A stretch of DNA of 64,000 bases from NCBI RefSeq assembly GCF_026212465.1, contig NC_080060.1, forward strand, positions 14,319,513 to 14,383,512. The letters run 5' to 3'. Both the position numbers and the translations under genes were made by a program. Source of the stretch: Amaranthus tricolor (lineage: Eukaryota; Streptophyta; Magnoliopsida; Caryophyllales; Amaranthaceae). Under the pieces are notes generated by a model, which worked only from the letters and a program-made list of their open reading frames with translations, did not search any database and was not told the DNA's origin. This document shows, piece after piece, positions 50,801-61,550 of this stretch (its first letter is position 1; each line of letters begins with the position of its first letter).

Positions 50801-51454
50801 TTATGGGTTTACAAAACATTGAGGTCAAGCTTGATGATGAAGACTTGACTATTTACCTTTTACATTCTCTACCTCCATCTTATAAGAATATTAGAGAAAC
50901 TGTACTCTATGGTAGAGAAAACTTGAGTAATGATGATGTGAAAAATTTCTTAACACAAAGGGATCTCATTGATACACAATTTTCACAAAAATCACAGGGT
51001 GGCTCGGATGATGAATTGTTTGTAAGAGGGAGGACTTATGAGAAAGGTTCCACTAGTAAGGGTGGAAACAAGGGTAAAGAGAGGTCGAAGTCACGGGGGC
51101 CTAACAAAAATAAGACTTGCAGTTAGTGTCAGCTTAAGGGTCACGTAAAGGAAGATTGTTGGAAATGGAAAAAGAAAAATGCTTATGATGATTGGGCTAG
51201 GGACGCAAATAGTAATGTCGATGCTAGTTACGTAAATGATAGTTATGATGGTGGTGTTTTAGTTGCCACACATGGGTACAAGGATAGTAATGAATGAATT
51301 CTTGACTCGGGGGGCACATTCCACAAGACTCCCCATAAAACTTTCTTCCAAACATATGAAAGGGTTAATGGGGAAAATGTGACCATGGGAAACAATACTA
51401 TTGGTAAGGAGGTAAGAATTGGGAGTGTGAAAATGAGAATATTTGATGGGATGG
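47839..51454 (+). pseudogene. Copia gag-protease fragment, split by the solo LTR at 48048-50619
   Basis: From ATG 47839 the frame reads into VKFDRSVNFG, then a stop (TAA), then KVSLIQNGVQKAIEGVDK and IDSKALSTIQLCLSND up to the insertion. It continues at 50620 with EVLRDIVKETTTKGIWQKFE, LLLKSRLYILRLEEGKPLK, LLHSLPPSYKNIRETV and LSNDDVKNFL, typical of the UBN2-type Copia gag. A zinc knuckle (CSxCQLKGHVKEDC, with a stop replacing one residue) lies at about 51118-51160, and a protease start (ILDSGGTFHKTPHKTFF, altered from the usual D-S-G-A) at about 51300-51345. The match ends near 51450, so nothing functional remains. Confidence 0.82.
48048..50619. mobile_element. Solo LTR, 2572 bp, flanked by AATGA duplications
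   Basis: It starts TGTAACGGTCCGG and ends GGGGTGTTACA, so it has TG/CA ends inside a short inverted repeat TGTAAC/TGTTACA. AATGA is present at 48043-48047 and 50620-50624. There is no coding frame, and the interrupted gag resumes exactly after it. Length and ends suggest a large Ty3/gypsy LTR left after LTR-LTR recombination. It carries three ~30-bp direct repeats (48567-48600, 48634-48667, 48736-48761; core CGTTGCCCGTCCTGTTCGGG) and an ATT microsatellite at about 49465-49512. The strand of the parent element is not clear. Confidence 0.88.
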
Positions 51455-52971
51455 TGATTATCGGTTTTTACCGTCGTTAACTAAGAACCAAGTTATACAA
51501 ACAATATTTATAACACCTTAATACGACTACAAATAGCGTAGCGGTAAGTCGGGGATCGAAGCATGAGGAAAAGGTAACCAAGACGAAGGACTTGACGTAA
51601 GGAGGTTAAAGGGCGAAAAAGTGTATAGACTAGACTACAAAAAGAAACAAACAAATGAATATAAAGATAGCGATAAGCAATAAGAGACAAACGGGGATGG
51701 CAAGGATCCACCCTAGTTCGGCTTCTAAGGACTCATAGAAAGCTAGGTCAAGGGAGATCGAACGGTAATCGATCAAGACATTCTAGATGAAATAAACTTA
51801 CATAAGCCAAAAGCTTGAAATAAAGAACAAGAGAAATCCAAAGACACAAAGCTTGAATATAAATGAAAGCAATAAATGAAAGCCTTAAACTACACTAGGG
51901 CATAAATGAAAGAGAAAGCAATAACGATTGATGTTCTAAGTTGAGAGGGAGTCTCTCAAAGTAGACATAGCTATTACATTCAGAAAACTTGAGTATATAT
52001 AGCCTAAGAACAAAGGGAACAAAAGCCCTAAAATAACCCACGAGATACGACTTGCAAATCAAATAAAATGCACAATTTTTAAGACCCATTTGACCAAATG
52101 GATAGGGCCATTTGCCCGAATGCTTTGTGCATTTTCCGAATGGTCTTTGTTCGGGGTTTTTAGCAACTTTGTGCACAAATCTTGGCATTTTTTCATCCAT
52201 TCGTCCGAATCATCAAACCATTCGGCCGAATTGTAGATGGTTCGGCCGAATATTGCTTGTTCGCCATATCCAGAGATGTTTAGACTCGACCCAAGTGAAA
52301 AACACAACCCATTCACCAAATTGAGGGCTATTCGGCCAAATGGTACCTTTGGGTGCTTTTTGTCGCTTCGTTTAAGTGTCCAATGTTTTCCTAGCTTGGC
52401 GAGGCCCTCAGGAATGACTTGTAGTGCTTGGGAATACTTCAATACTTGTGTCTCATCCTCAACAATAGTGTCTAAGCCTCGAACTCACGCCTCTTGACCT
52501 CGAAATCTACAAAAACACCTGAAATGACCTTAAAACACCTCGAAGACAAGAATAAGGTAAGATCGAGCGAAACATGTATAAAAAAAATATAAAATAGCGA
52601 GACTCGACACTATAATGGGGACATAAATGTGCTCTAAAACGAGCACATCAAATCCCCTAAGCCAAACCTTTGCTAGTCTCTTGCAAATAAACTAGTAAGG
52701 CAACATGAAAGCACAAGGCAAGAACAAAGCTAAATTACAAAAAGCAATGAAACTTAAGACTCACTTTCGTAGGAATCATGGTCACACTTAGCATGTACGA
52801 TAAGACCTTTAAACCCCTAGTTCTCCCACAGAGGACGAGTAGGGTCTCGTAAGGGTTTTTAGAAGCGGACCCACACTTAGCATGTACGATAAGACCTCAT
52901 GGTCACACTTAGCATGCAATGCAATACAAGGTGAGCCAAAAACAAAACAACGCAAGCTGTGTACGCGCAAT
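51455..52971. other. Unclassified repeat-like DNA between the Copia fragment and a CACTA end
   Basis: Begins TGATTATCGG where the Copia match ends. It is more GC-rich than the surroundings and has no recognisable protein. A 127-aa frame on the minus strand (52059-52442) matches nothing I know. It contains ATTCGGCCGAAT-type palindromes (about 52190-52345) and a duplicated block CACACTTAGCATGTACGATA (52782 and 52872), with a partial third copy at 52903. It is probably LTR or leader sequence of another retroelement, cut by the CACTA insertion. Confidence 0.4.
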
Positions 52972-53229
52972 CACTAGTGGAAAAAAATGTATTTGCTGCT
53001 GTTTTTAATATACGCAGCAATAAATAGGAAAAACAATAAAAAAAAAATAAATTCAACAAATGCTGCGGTTTTCCAGCAGCCCACAGCAAATAACATCAAT
53101 TGCTGCGGTTTTCCATCCGCCCGCAGCAAATAAAAAAAAATTCATCAATTCCTGCGGTTCTCTGTTGCCCGCAGCAGATAACAAAAAAAATTCATCAATT
53201 GCTGCGGTTTGTTTTTTGCCCGCAGCATT
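52972..53229 (+). repeat. CACTA terminus and subterminal repeats, third copy
   Basis: The terminal CACTAGTGGAAAAAAA is followed by repeated TGCTGCGGTTTT and CCCGCAGCA motifs, at least four facing pairs, the same motif as at 26390-26640. Confidence 0.85.
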
Positions 53230-54256
53230 AATCTCTTCAAAAACCCGACATTTAACGTTAAAACATGCAGTTCATCATTCAGTTTCATTCTTCAAAATTA
53301 CAACTTGCATTCTCGTTCAAAACCCTCTTTAAAAACCTTCCAACTGTTTCTTGGGGATTACTGTGTTCTTCTTCATAAACCCTCTTAAAGTGCAAGCTCT
53401 TAAAATTTTTAGATACAACAACTTATTGTATATTACCGTGTTCTTCTTCATAAACTTGTATACTACTATTCTTCTTCAAAAACACAAGTCAAATTCATCT
53501 TTATTGTTCTAAAAAACGTCACTGCTCTTCTTCTTCTTCTACTGTTCTTTGAAATCCTACTGTTACTAGTCACTGCTCTTCTTCTTCTTATGATGTTCTT
53601 TGAAGACCCACAAATTTACCCACTCGAATTTCCTTCTTCATCTTCAAAGACCCACAAAATTTCAACCCATTGTTGATTTTACTTGTTTTAATCTACTATA
53701 TTTCAACCCACCATTTTTTTGATTTTCCTTCAAAAACCCACGAAACCCACGAAATTAGGGCAAAGTCTTCTTCTTCTTCAAGGTATAAAATTTTCAATCT
53801 TTATTTAAGTTCTTCAAGTTTAACTTCGTTGTGTTTTATTGATTAGTTTTTTTTTAATACTTATTTTGATTTTGTTTTTCATTGTAGGTTAGATAATCCA
53901 ATTGTAGAAAAAAATATTATCATATCTAATTACCAAGGTATGTACTTGAATATTTGAATCTGAATAATTTACTTATGTATGTACATGAATATTTCAATGT
54001 GAACAATTTTAATCAATTAGGAGTTTTAGGGTAGATTGAATGTGAATAATTTACTTATGTATCTAGTTGTATATTATTAGTTTTTTATTATTTTTATTTA
54101 TGTGTATTTGATTAAAGAAAATGGCTTTTTTTTTGGTTATATATGTTTTGTCATTAAAATTTGTTTTTGGTTATATAGGGTTTAAATAGGGTTAAGTATA
54201 TATGTTTAAAGTTGTGTATTAATTTTGTTTTAAATTAATTAATCACACTAATTAGG
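53230..54256 (+). other. Leader of the third CACTA copy, non-coding
   Basis: CTTCTTC-rich 5' UTR-like sequence, with likely splice donors at about 53780 (TCAAG|GTATAAAA) and near 53938. It matches the leader of copy B (25545-26389, minus strand) in parts. Confidence 0.55.
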
Positions 54257-54487
54257 ATGACAAAAGATCGTTCTTGAATGTATGGAAGCATTGAATTGTC
54301 AGAATTTATTGATGGCGTATTAGAATTTTGTAGTATTGTGGTTGAACATCAAGTTAGAACGGTGGGAGTTGGTTTTTTATTGCCCATGTGTCACTTGTGG
54401 CAAAGTATCAAAGGTAGATAGTGTTGATATCCTTAGGGAGCACATACTGCGACGTGGGTTTAGGTCTCAATATCATGTTTGGGTTTT
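54257..54487 (+). pseudogene. CACTA transposase N-terminal fragment
   Basis: ATG 54257 starts the transposase-associated domain (TKDRS, then TGA, then MYGSIELSEFIDGVLEFCS). A one-base insertion near 54373 shifts the frame, after which VSKVDSVDILREHILRRGFR and YHVWV continue. It breaks off at about 54487, directly joined to satellite sequence. Confidence 0.8.
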
Positions 54488-54655
54488 AAGTTGTTAGAAT
54501 TGAAAATCATAGTCATATGCTAGAAATTACGTATTAAGTTGCGATTTTAAGGGTTTTTAAGCATTTTTTGCACTTTTGCGCATAAAGTAGCTCAAACTTG
54601 GTTTATTTTGCACGAAACATGGCACACAACACTATTTGGTATATATTATTGTGTT
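54488..54655 (+). repeat. Single ~169-bp satellite monomer, interrupted by the Sirevirus LTR
   Basis: It has all monomer boxes, from GTTAGAATTGAAAATCATAG through GCGCATAAAGTAGCTCAAAC to TATATTATTGTGTT, and is then cut by the LTR at 54656. It is closest to array variants at about 4000-5000 by eye. Confidence 0.92.
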
Positions 54656-55919
54656 TGTTGGCCTCTTAAGGTTTTGATGATGACTTCACTTTTAAATAAA
54701 CAAACATATTTTTAGAGATTGTTTTGTAGGTATATATCCGGTTTAATTTGAATCGTTGATGAAGCCTATGACTTGATTCGTGGAAGTTGTACATGTCTCA
54801 AATATCCAAGAAGTTGGGCAATTGCTTTAGAAGTCAGTTTACTGTTCCTAGAGTTGAAGTCCTGAAGATAGTTGTAGATGGAGACAGTGCGTTGTTCCTC
54901 ACGATACAGGTCTGAAGAAGACATTGACTGGAAGTAACGAAAAAAACGTTTTTAGTTTTAGTTAATGTAAAAGGTTAAAATTTAGTTAGTTGCTTAATTA
55001 AATTTATTTATTAATTGGCAAATGATTTTTAACGCCTAAAAACATGGAGAAGACTAATTCCTTATTTGTCTCCTATAAAATCGGACATCCAAGAGATTTA
55101 TTCTCTACTTTGAATTAGACTCCTACATTTTAGGATCTTCCTTTAACCCATGTAATTTTAACCGTGCAAGAATACAACAGTTATTTTCCACCTCTACTTT
55201 CAACTAACTTCCCACTTTCTTTGGGAGCAAGTAAGTTTATGGAAGTCGTGGGATAAGTGCACCTCATGGAGAACGTGGGATGAGTGCACTGATGGCTGTT
55301 CCCTTTATAAAAGAGGGAAGCTACGGTTAAGCTGTGTATGCATTAAGAGTGTCCGTTAAAGGGAGATTAATTTAGAAAAATATTCTAAGTTATTTTAATG
55401 CAATTAATTCATTATATTTTTCTTGAGCAACTACTTAATTTTGATCTTCTTAAGAATTGGCCTTGTAAAGGGTAATTGAGTGTTTTGTTGTAATTAGACT
55501 TATGGGAAGTCTAAGGGAATAGAGAATAGAAGCGTGAGAAGAGAAAGAGAAGGAGAGAAAGAGAAGAGAAGAGAAGTAGGCCTAAGTAGAGAAGCTTCGA
55601 GTGAAGCATTTAGAGAATTGAGAAGCTTCAAGTGAAGCAAATATTGTTTGGTGTAATTGTAATTGATTGCCTAAACATAGTGAGAATTTTTGAAATCCCG
55701 GGGGGTCGTGCTTTTTCCTTCTTATTAGGCCAAGAAGGTTTCCACGTAAAATCTTTGTCTCCTTTTATTATTTTTCTTTTCGTTTCTAAGTTTAAGTTTT
55801 GTTCTTTACTTGATACAATTCCGCAAAAATTAGAGGCAAAAATCTTAAACCTACTACACAACAATTCACCCCCCCCCCCCCCCTCTTGTTGCATTCGATC
55901 ATCTATTAGCATTCCTACA
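54656..55919 (+). repeat. 5' LTR of the Sirevirus (1264 bp)
   Basis: It begins TGTTGGCCTCTTAAGG and ends CATTCCTACA. A TATA-like TTTATAAAAGAGGG lies at about 55312. A run of 15 C lies at 55869-55883 near its end. Confidence 0.9.
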
Positions 55920-55921
55920 AT

Positions 55922-55933
55922 TGGTATCAGAGC
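55922..55933 (+). promoter_or_regulatory. Primer binding site, initiator tRNA-Met type (Sirevirus)
   Basis: TGGTATCAGAGC begins two bases after the 5' LTR end, the common plant Copia primer site. Confidence 0.92.
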
Positions 55934-55988
55934 TTTGTTCCTCATTTGATCAGGAAACCCTGAGAGCAGTATCCTGTTCCCTGTCAAG

Positions 55989-58900
55989 ATGTTGAAGATG
56001 AACGAACGCATGGAAGAAGGGTACTCTACGCAAAGGCCACCCATGTTTGATGGGAAATTCTATACCTACTAGAAAAATAGAATGGAAATCTTCATAAAGG
56101 CCGAAAATTACCAAGTTTGGAGAGTTATTGAAATTGGAGACTTTGAGGTGACGACCATCAACTCCAATAACGAAGCAATTCCAAAACCAATCATTGAATA
56201 TGAAAAAGAAGATTTTCAAAAGATGGAGATGAACACTCTTGCTATCAAGTTACTTCACTGTGGGCTTGGTCCAAATGAGCACAATCGTATTATGGGTTGC
56301 AAAACCGCTAAGCAGATTTGCGACCTGCTAGAAGTTACCCATGAAGGTACTACTGAAGTAAAGCGATCCAAGATTGACTTGCTAATGTCCAAATATGAAA
56401 GATTCGTCATGGAACCGAGGGTAAACATTCAAGAGATGTTCACTAGGTTCACAAATATTACGAATGATTTAGTCTCTCTTGGTAGAATCATTCCCGTTGA
56501 TGAACAAGTTAGGAAAATACTTAGGAGTCTTCCTCAAGACGAACGCTGGAGAGCTAAGGTCACAGCCATCCAGGAGTCCAAAGATTTCACCAAGTTTAAT
56601 TTGGAAGAGTTGGCTGGTTCCCTCATGACTCATGAATTGCATTTGGGAACAGCTGACAGTTCCCGAAACAAAGGACTGGCTCTGGCAGCAGATAATAGTG
56701 AAGAGTCAGACGCTGGTGAAGAGGAAGCTGCTATGTTGGCACGTAAATTCAAAAAATTCTTCAGGAACAACAGATATAGAAATCAAAGAAACAACAAAGA
56801 GAAAGGAACTGCTAACTTGAAGACAAATTTTGAATGCCACAAGTGTGGGAGCACTGATCACTTCATCAAGGATTGCCCTCAATGGAAAAATGAGAGGGGC
56901 AAGGGAAAAGCAAGAGAAGTTGGTAAACAATATAAGAAAGGAAACTTCAAAACTGATTTTAGAAAGGCAATGATCGCAGCTTGGGGTGATACGGAAAGCG
57001 AGGCTGAGACAGAAGCTCCAGTGGAGGAAGAAACCGCAAATTTGTGTCTCATGGCATCTCATGAAGAGTCTAAAGAAAAAGAGGTAATGTCTTCTAGTCC
57101 ATCCCCTAAACAACTGTCTAATTTAAGTAAGAATAAATTAATCAAATTGTTGTTAGAGACACAAGAAAAGTTGAATGAAAAAACAGCTAAGTGTCTCCAA
57201 ATTGAGAAAGACCTTAACTTAAGTAAAAATCATATCTCATACCTAAATTCCTTTAGGATCGATGTGCAAAGTAGATTTTTTGATTTGTTAGATAAGAATA
57301 TTATTTTAATAGAACAATTGGAGAAATTAAAACAGGATTTCATTATTCTTAACATTGAATTAAATCAAAACAAATTGCTAGGATTAAAATTGGTTGAAAA
57401 TGATAAAATCACTCATGTGTTTAGCACGGAATTTCAAGAAATAAAATTAAAATTAGAATCATATGAAAAGGAAAATAAGTTCCTAAAAGATCAAATTAAC
57501 TTAAAAGGAAAAGGGGAAATCAATGAAATTCCCAAATGGATTCTAAATGCTAAAACCAAAAGTAAAGAAGGTCTAGGTTATGTTAAGAATGAAAAAAGAA
57601 AAAAGGTATATGTAGATCTCCCTAGTAGTAAAATCTGTTCCTTTTGTGGTAAAAATGGACACCTAAAATATCAATGTGTAAAAAGGGAACAGCACACTAA
57701 AGCAAATGAAACTTATGTCGAATGCATATGGATTGAGAAAAATGATTCAAATATAATCGACAGGGAACCCAAGGCTGACTGGGTTCCTAAAACTAACCAT
57801 TAGTTTGCTTTACAAGCTCAAGTGAGGGGGAACAACTCATGGTATCTCGACAGTGGGTGTTCCAAGCACATGACGGGTGATAAATCAAGATTTCTCTCAC
57901 TTGAAGCGTATGATGAGGGAACTGTAACCTTCGGTGATAATATGAAGGGTGAAATAATCGCCAAAGGAAAGGTTGGAAGATCAAGTTCCCATGCCATTGA
58001 TAATGTATTTTTAGTCGAGAATTTAAAACACAATTTGTTAAGTATTTCTCAATTTTGCGACAAAGGTAACTCTGTTAAGTTTACTTCTGAACGATGCATA
58101 ATTTCTAGGAACAATACAGGAGACCCTGTACTAGAGGGAATCAGAAAAGGGAACACCTATGTGGTGGACCTGGACACTGTTCCCAGAAACAGTCTAACGT
58201 GTTTAAGCGTTATAGAAGAAGACCCACTTCTTTGACACAAGCGTCTAGGTCATGCTAGCTATTCATTGATTAACACCTTAAGATCAAAAGACCTAGTAAG
58301 AGGATTACCGGCAATAAAATTCCTCAAAAATGAAATTTGTGATCCTTGTGCTAAAGGAAAACAAGTGCGGTCATCCTTTAAATCAAAGTTTCTGGTGACT
58401 ACCTCTAGACCATTAGAATTAATTCATATGGATCTATGTGGACCTATGAGAACACAAAGCCGTAGTGGCAAAAGATATGTGTTTGTCATAGTTGATGATT
58501 TTAGTAGATTTACTTGGACCTTATTTTTAGCAAGCAAAGATGAAGCTTTCGATGAGTTTGTATCTTTTGCAAATAAAATACAAAAATCTACCAATAATTT
58601 AATTGTTCACATTAGATCGGATCATGGCAAAGAATTTGAAAACTCAAACTTCATGAATTATTGTAATGAACATGGTATAAATCATAATTTTTCCGCTCCT
58701 AGAACACCACAACAAAATGGAGTGGTGGAAAGGAAGAATAGAACCTTAGAAGAAATGGCTAGGAACATGTTGATTGCTAGTGGTCTACCTAGGAATTTTT
58801 GGGCCGAGGCCGTCAATACTGCATGCTATATTTTGAATCGTGTACTAATAAGGCCAATCACTTCTAAAACACCCTATGAATTACTCAAAGGTGTTAAACC

Positions 58901-61040
58901 AAATATTTCCTATTTTCGTGTATTTGGATGCAAATGTTTTGTTCATGTGAATGGTAAACGAAATATAGGTAAGTTTGATGAAAGAAGTGATGAAGCAGTA
59001 TTCCTCGGTTATTCATCACATAGCAAAGCTTACAGAGTTTACAATAAAAGAACAATGTGCGTAGAGGAATCTATTCACATAATTTTTGATGAAACTAACT
59101 TTTCAACAAGTGAACAGGAAACAAATAATATTAAAATAGGTCTTGCAAATTTAGAAGATGATGATGAAGGAGTTAAAATGCAAGATCCAGGAACAGCAGG
59201 TGAACAGTCAATACAAGAAGAGGCAGGGGAAACTGACCAAATCCAGGAACTGCCAGCACAACAGGACCAGCAGACTGTTCCCAATCCAACTGTTCCCGTA
59301 GATGACCAAGATGATCCAGTAGCTGAACTAAATGCAAATCAAGATACTGAATCAGAACATGCTACTGTTCCCTCCAGAGAATTTGTGCCTAAACCTTGGA
59401 AATACCAAAGTTATCATCCTCTTGATCTGATTATAAGTGATATGAATAAGGGAACACAAACCAGATCCCAACTGAGAAACTTTTGTGCACACTTTGCGTT
59501 CCTATCATCACTTGAGCCCAAAAATCACGAAGAAGCTCTAAAGGATTCCGAATGGATAGCAGCCATGCAAGATGAATTAAATGAATTTGAAAGAAATAAA
59601 GTGTGGCACTTAGAACCCAAACCAAAAGGCAAGAAGGTAATTGGTCTGAAATGGGTATTTCGGAATAAGCTAGATGAGCATGGAATAATTGTAAGAAACA
59701 AAGCAAGACTCGTGGTCAAAGGGTACAATCAACAAGAAGGTATTGATTATACCGAGACATTTGCTCCGGTAGCAAGGTTAGAGGCCATTAGAATTTTAAT
59801 TTCTTTTGCTGCATTTATGAATTTTAAACTATATAAAATGGATGTGAAATGTGCTTTCTTAAATGATTTTCTTGATGAAGAAGTTTTTGTTGAACAACCT
59901 CCAGGTTTTGAGAACACCTCTTGTCTTGATCATGTCTACAAGCTTGACAAAGCTTTATATGGCTTGAAGCAAGCTCCTAGGCAATGGTATGAAAGACTAT
60001 CAAAGTTTTTGATTCAAAATAACTTTGTTAGAGGAAAAATCGACAAAACCTTGTTCTTTAAGAATAAAGGTTCTCATATTTTGGTTGTTCAAATTTATGT
60101 TGATGATATTATTTTTGGTGCTACTAATGATTTATTATGTAAGGAATTTGCTAACCTAATGGGCACAGAATTTGAAATGAGCATGATGGGAGAACTAAAT
60201 TTCTTCCTTGGTTTACAAATTAAACAAACCGAAAATGGTATCTTCATTCATCAACAAAAATATATAAAAGAACTTCTAAAGAAATATGGACTAAACAACG
60301 CTAAAACCAACCATACACCAATGGCTACAGATGTTAGATTAGATGAAGACCTAAAAGGAACTAACGTAGATCAAACAATGTATCGAGGCATGATAGGTTC
60401 CTTATTATATCTAACTGCAAGTAGACCCGATATTTCATTTAGTGTTGGTTTATGTGCTAGATTTCAATCAAATCCTAAAGAATCACATCTCACGGCAGTC
60501 AAACGAATTTTAAGATATTTGAAGGGAATAGACGACTTGTCCTTATTTTATCCTAAAAGTGATGTTTATGATTTAAAAGGTTTTAGTGATGCAGATTATG
60601 CAAGTGATCTTGTAAATAGAAAAAGTACATCAGGTATGGTACAATTTCTTGGCTCATGTTTAGTTTCGTGGAGTTCCAAGAAGCAAAATACTGTTGCATT
60701 ATCCACTGCCGAAGCTGAATACGTAGCAGCAGCAGCTTGCTGTTCCCAAATGCTTTGGATAAAACAGCAACTAAGAGATTTTGGTATTAAAGTTGAATGC
60801 ATTCCTATTTATTGTGATAATACCAGTGCCATATGTATATCCAAAGATCCAGTGCATCATTCTCGTGCTAAACATATACATATTAGACATCATTTTCTTA
60901 AGGATAACGTAGAACACAAAAATATTATATTAAAGCATGTTAACACAAATGAACAAGTTGCAGATATTCTGACCAAACCACTTCCTAGGGAACAATATGA
61001 AAAGATGAGATTGGAACTTGGTATGATCAAGTTCCACTAA
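55989..61040 (+). pseudogene. Sirevirus Gag-Pol, single frame with three internal stops
   Basis: The frame from ATG 55989 runs to 61040. TAG at 56070-56072 stops it after 27 codons. Gag then reads on (56082-57803) with the UBN2-type domain and zinc knuckles CHKCGSTDHFIKDC (about 56840) and CSFCGKNGHLKYQC (about 57640), separated by a Lys/Glu-rich coiled-coil-like region. TAG at 57801 separates gag from protease (WYLDSGCSKHMTGD), and TGA at 58233 lies just before the integrase zinc motif ([16 protein letters not shown]). From 58266 to 61040 (924 aa) all is open: integrase ([19 protein letters not shown]), RT with intact YVDD ([12 protein letters not shown]), and RNase H ([26 protein letters not shown]). 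The stop at 57801 may be an ancestral gag/pol boundary. The other two look like Trp-codon mutations. Active-site residues appear unbroken. Confidence 0.93.
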
Positions 61041-61550
61041 AGTTAGTTGCATATATTTCCCATTGAAGCATCATGAGAATGAAAAGGTCAGGAATCAATC
61101 TCAATATCTTGATTGAAAATCAATTATTGCATGGATCAAGTAAACACGTAATAAAGTTTGTACTATGAATGTCTTCACGTTTGCATGTTGTTAGTTTGAT
61201 CAGACCACAGCAATATGTTCATTTTTTCTTTTCTTCATAATATTTCATAATATCATAATTCATTTTGTTTTTCTAAAATTATTTTATTTTGATCTCCTTT
61301 TCATAAATAATATTATCATGTTGTTTAGAAATTCAACAGCCAACTTAAATTAAATTTTGGGAAAACGTCTTTCTTCACTCAAGTAATGCAAAGGCAATAA
61401 AGAGATGGGACTTGGAGGAGTAACCGTCACTTCAATCATTTAAAAACCCCTTCTTTACGTCATTACACACTACCTTCCCAAACCTTCTCTCAATTTCTTA
61501 CTCAAGAAACCGTCCTTCTTCCTTCTCTCAAAACCTTCAAAAATTCAAAA
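61041..61550 (+). other. Pol to third-ORF spacer of the Sirevirus
   Basis: Non-coding, AT-rich, ending in a pyrimidine-rich stretch (about 61470-61535) just before the third ORF. It may hold a splice acceptor or leader for that ORF, but this is not shown. Confidence 0.5.

Larger units (their letters stand above)
46927..51454 (+). mobile_element. 3'-truncated Copia retrotransposon (Tork/Tnt1-like), interrupted by a solo LTR
   Basis: The 5' LTR is 46927-47781 (TGTTGAG...TTTCA), the primer site TGGTATCAGAGC is at 47784-47795, and gag begins at 47839. A foreign 2572-bp LTR at 48048-50619 splits gag. The coding sequence resumes at 50620 and runs into the protease, then stops matching at about 51450. 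Integrase, RT, RNase H and the 3' LTR are missing. Lineage is suggested only by gag style. Confidence 0.82.
52972..54655 (+). mobile_element. CACTA element, third family member, internally deleted and cut by a Sirevirus
   Basis: The left end CACTAGTGGAAAAAAA at 52972 is followed by subterminal GCTGCGG/CCGCAGC motifs (52993-53229), a CTTCTTC-rich leader (53230-54256), the transposase N-terminal exon (54257-54487) and one satellite monomer (54488-54655). The whole transposase core, the second gene and the rest of the array are missing between 54487 and 54488. Its continuation after the retroelement lies beyond the window. Confidence 0.85.

Noticed and set aside
52059..52442. 127-aa minus-strand frame as a gene
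   Set aside because: No recognised domain, overlapped by other frames on both strands, and located in repeat-like sequence with palindromic motifs that bias composition.
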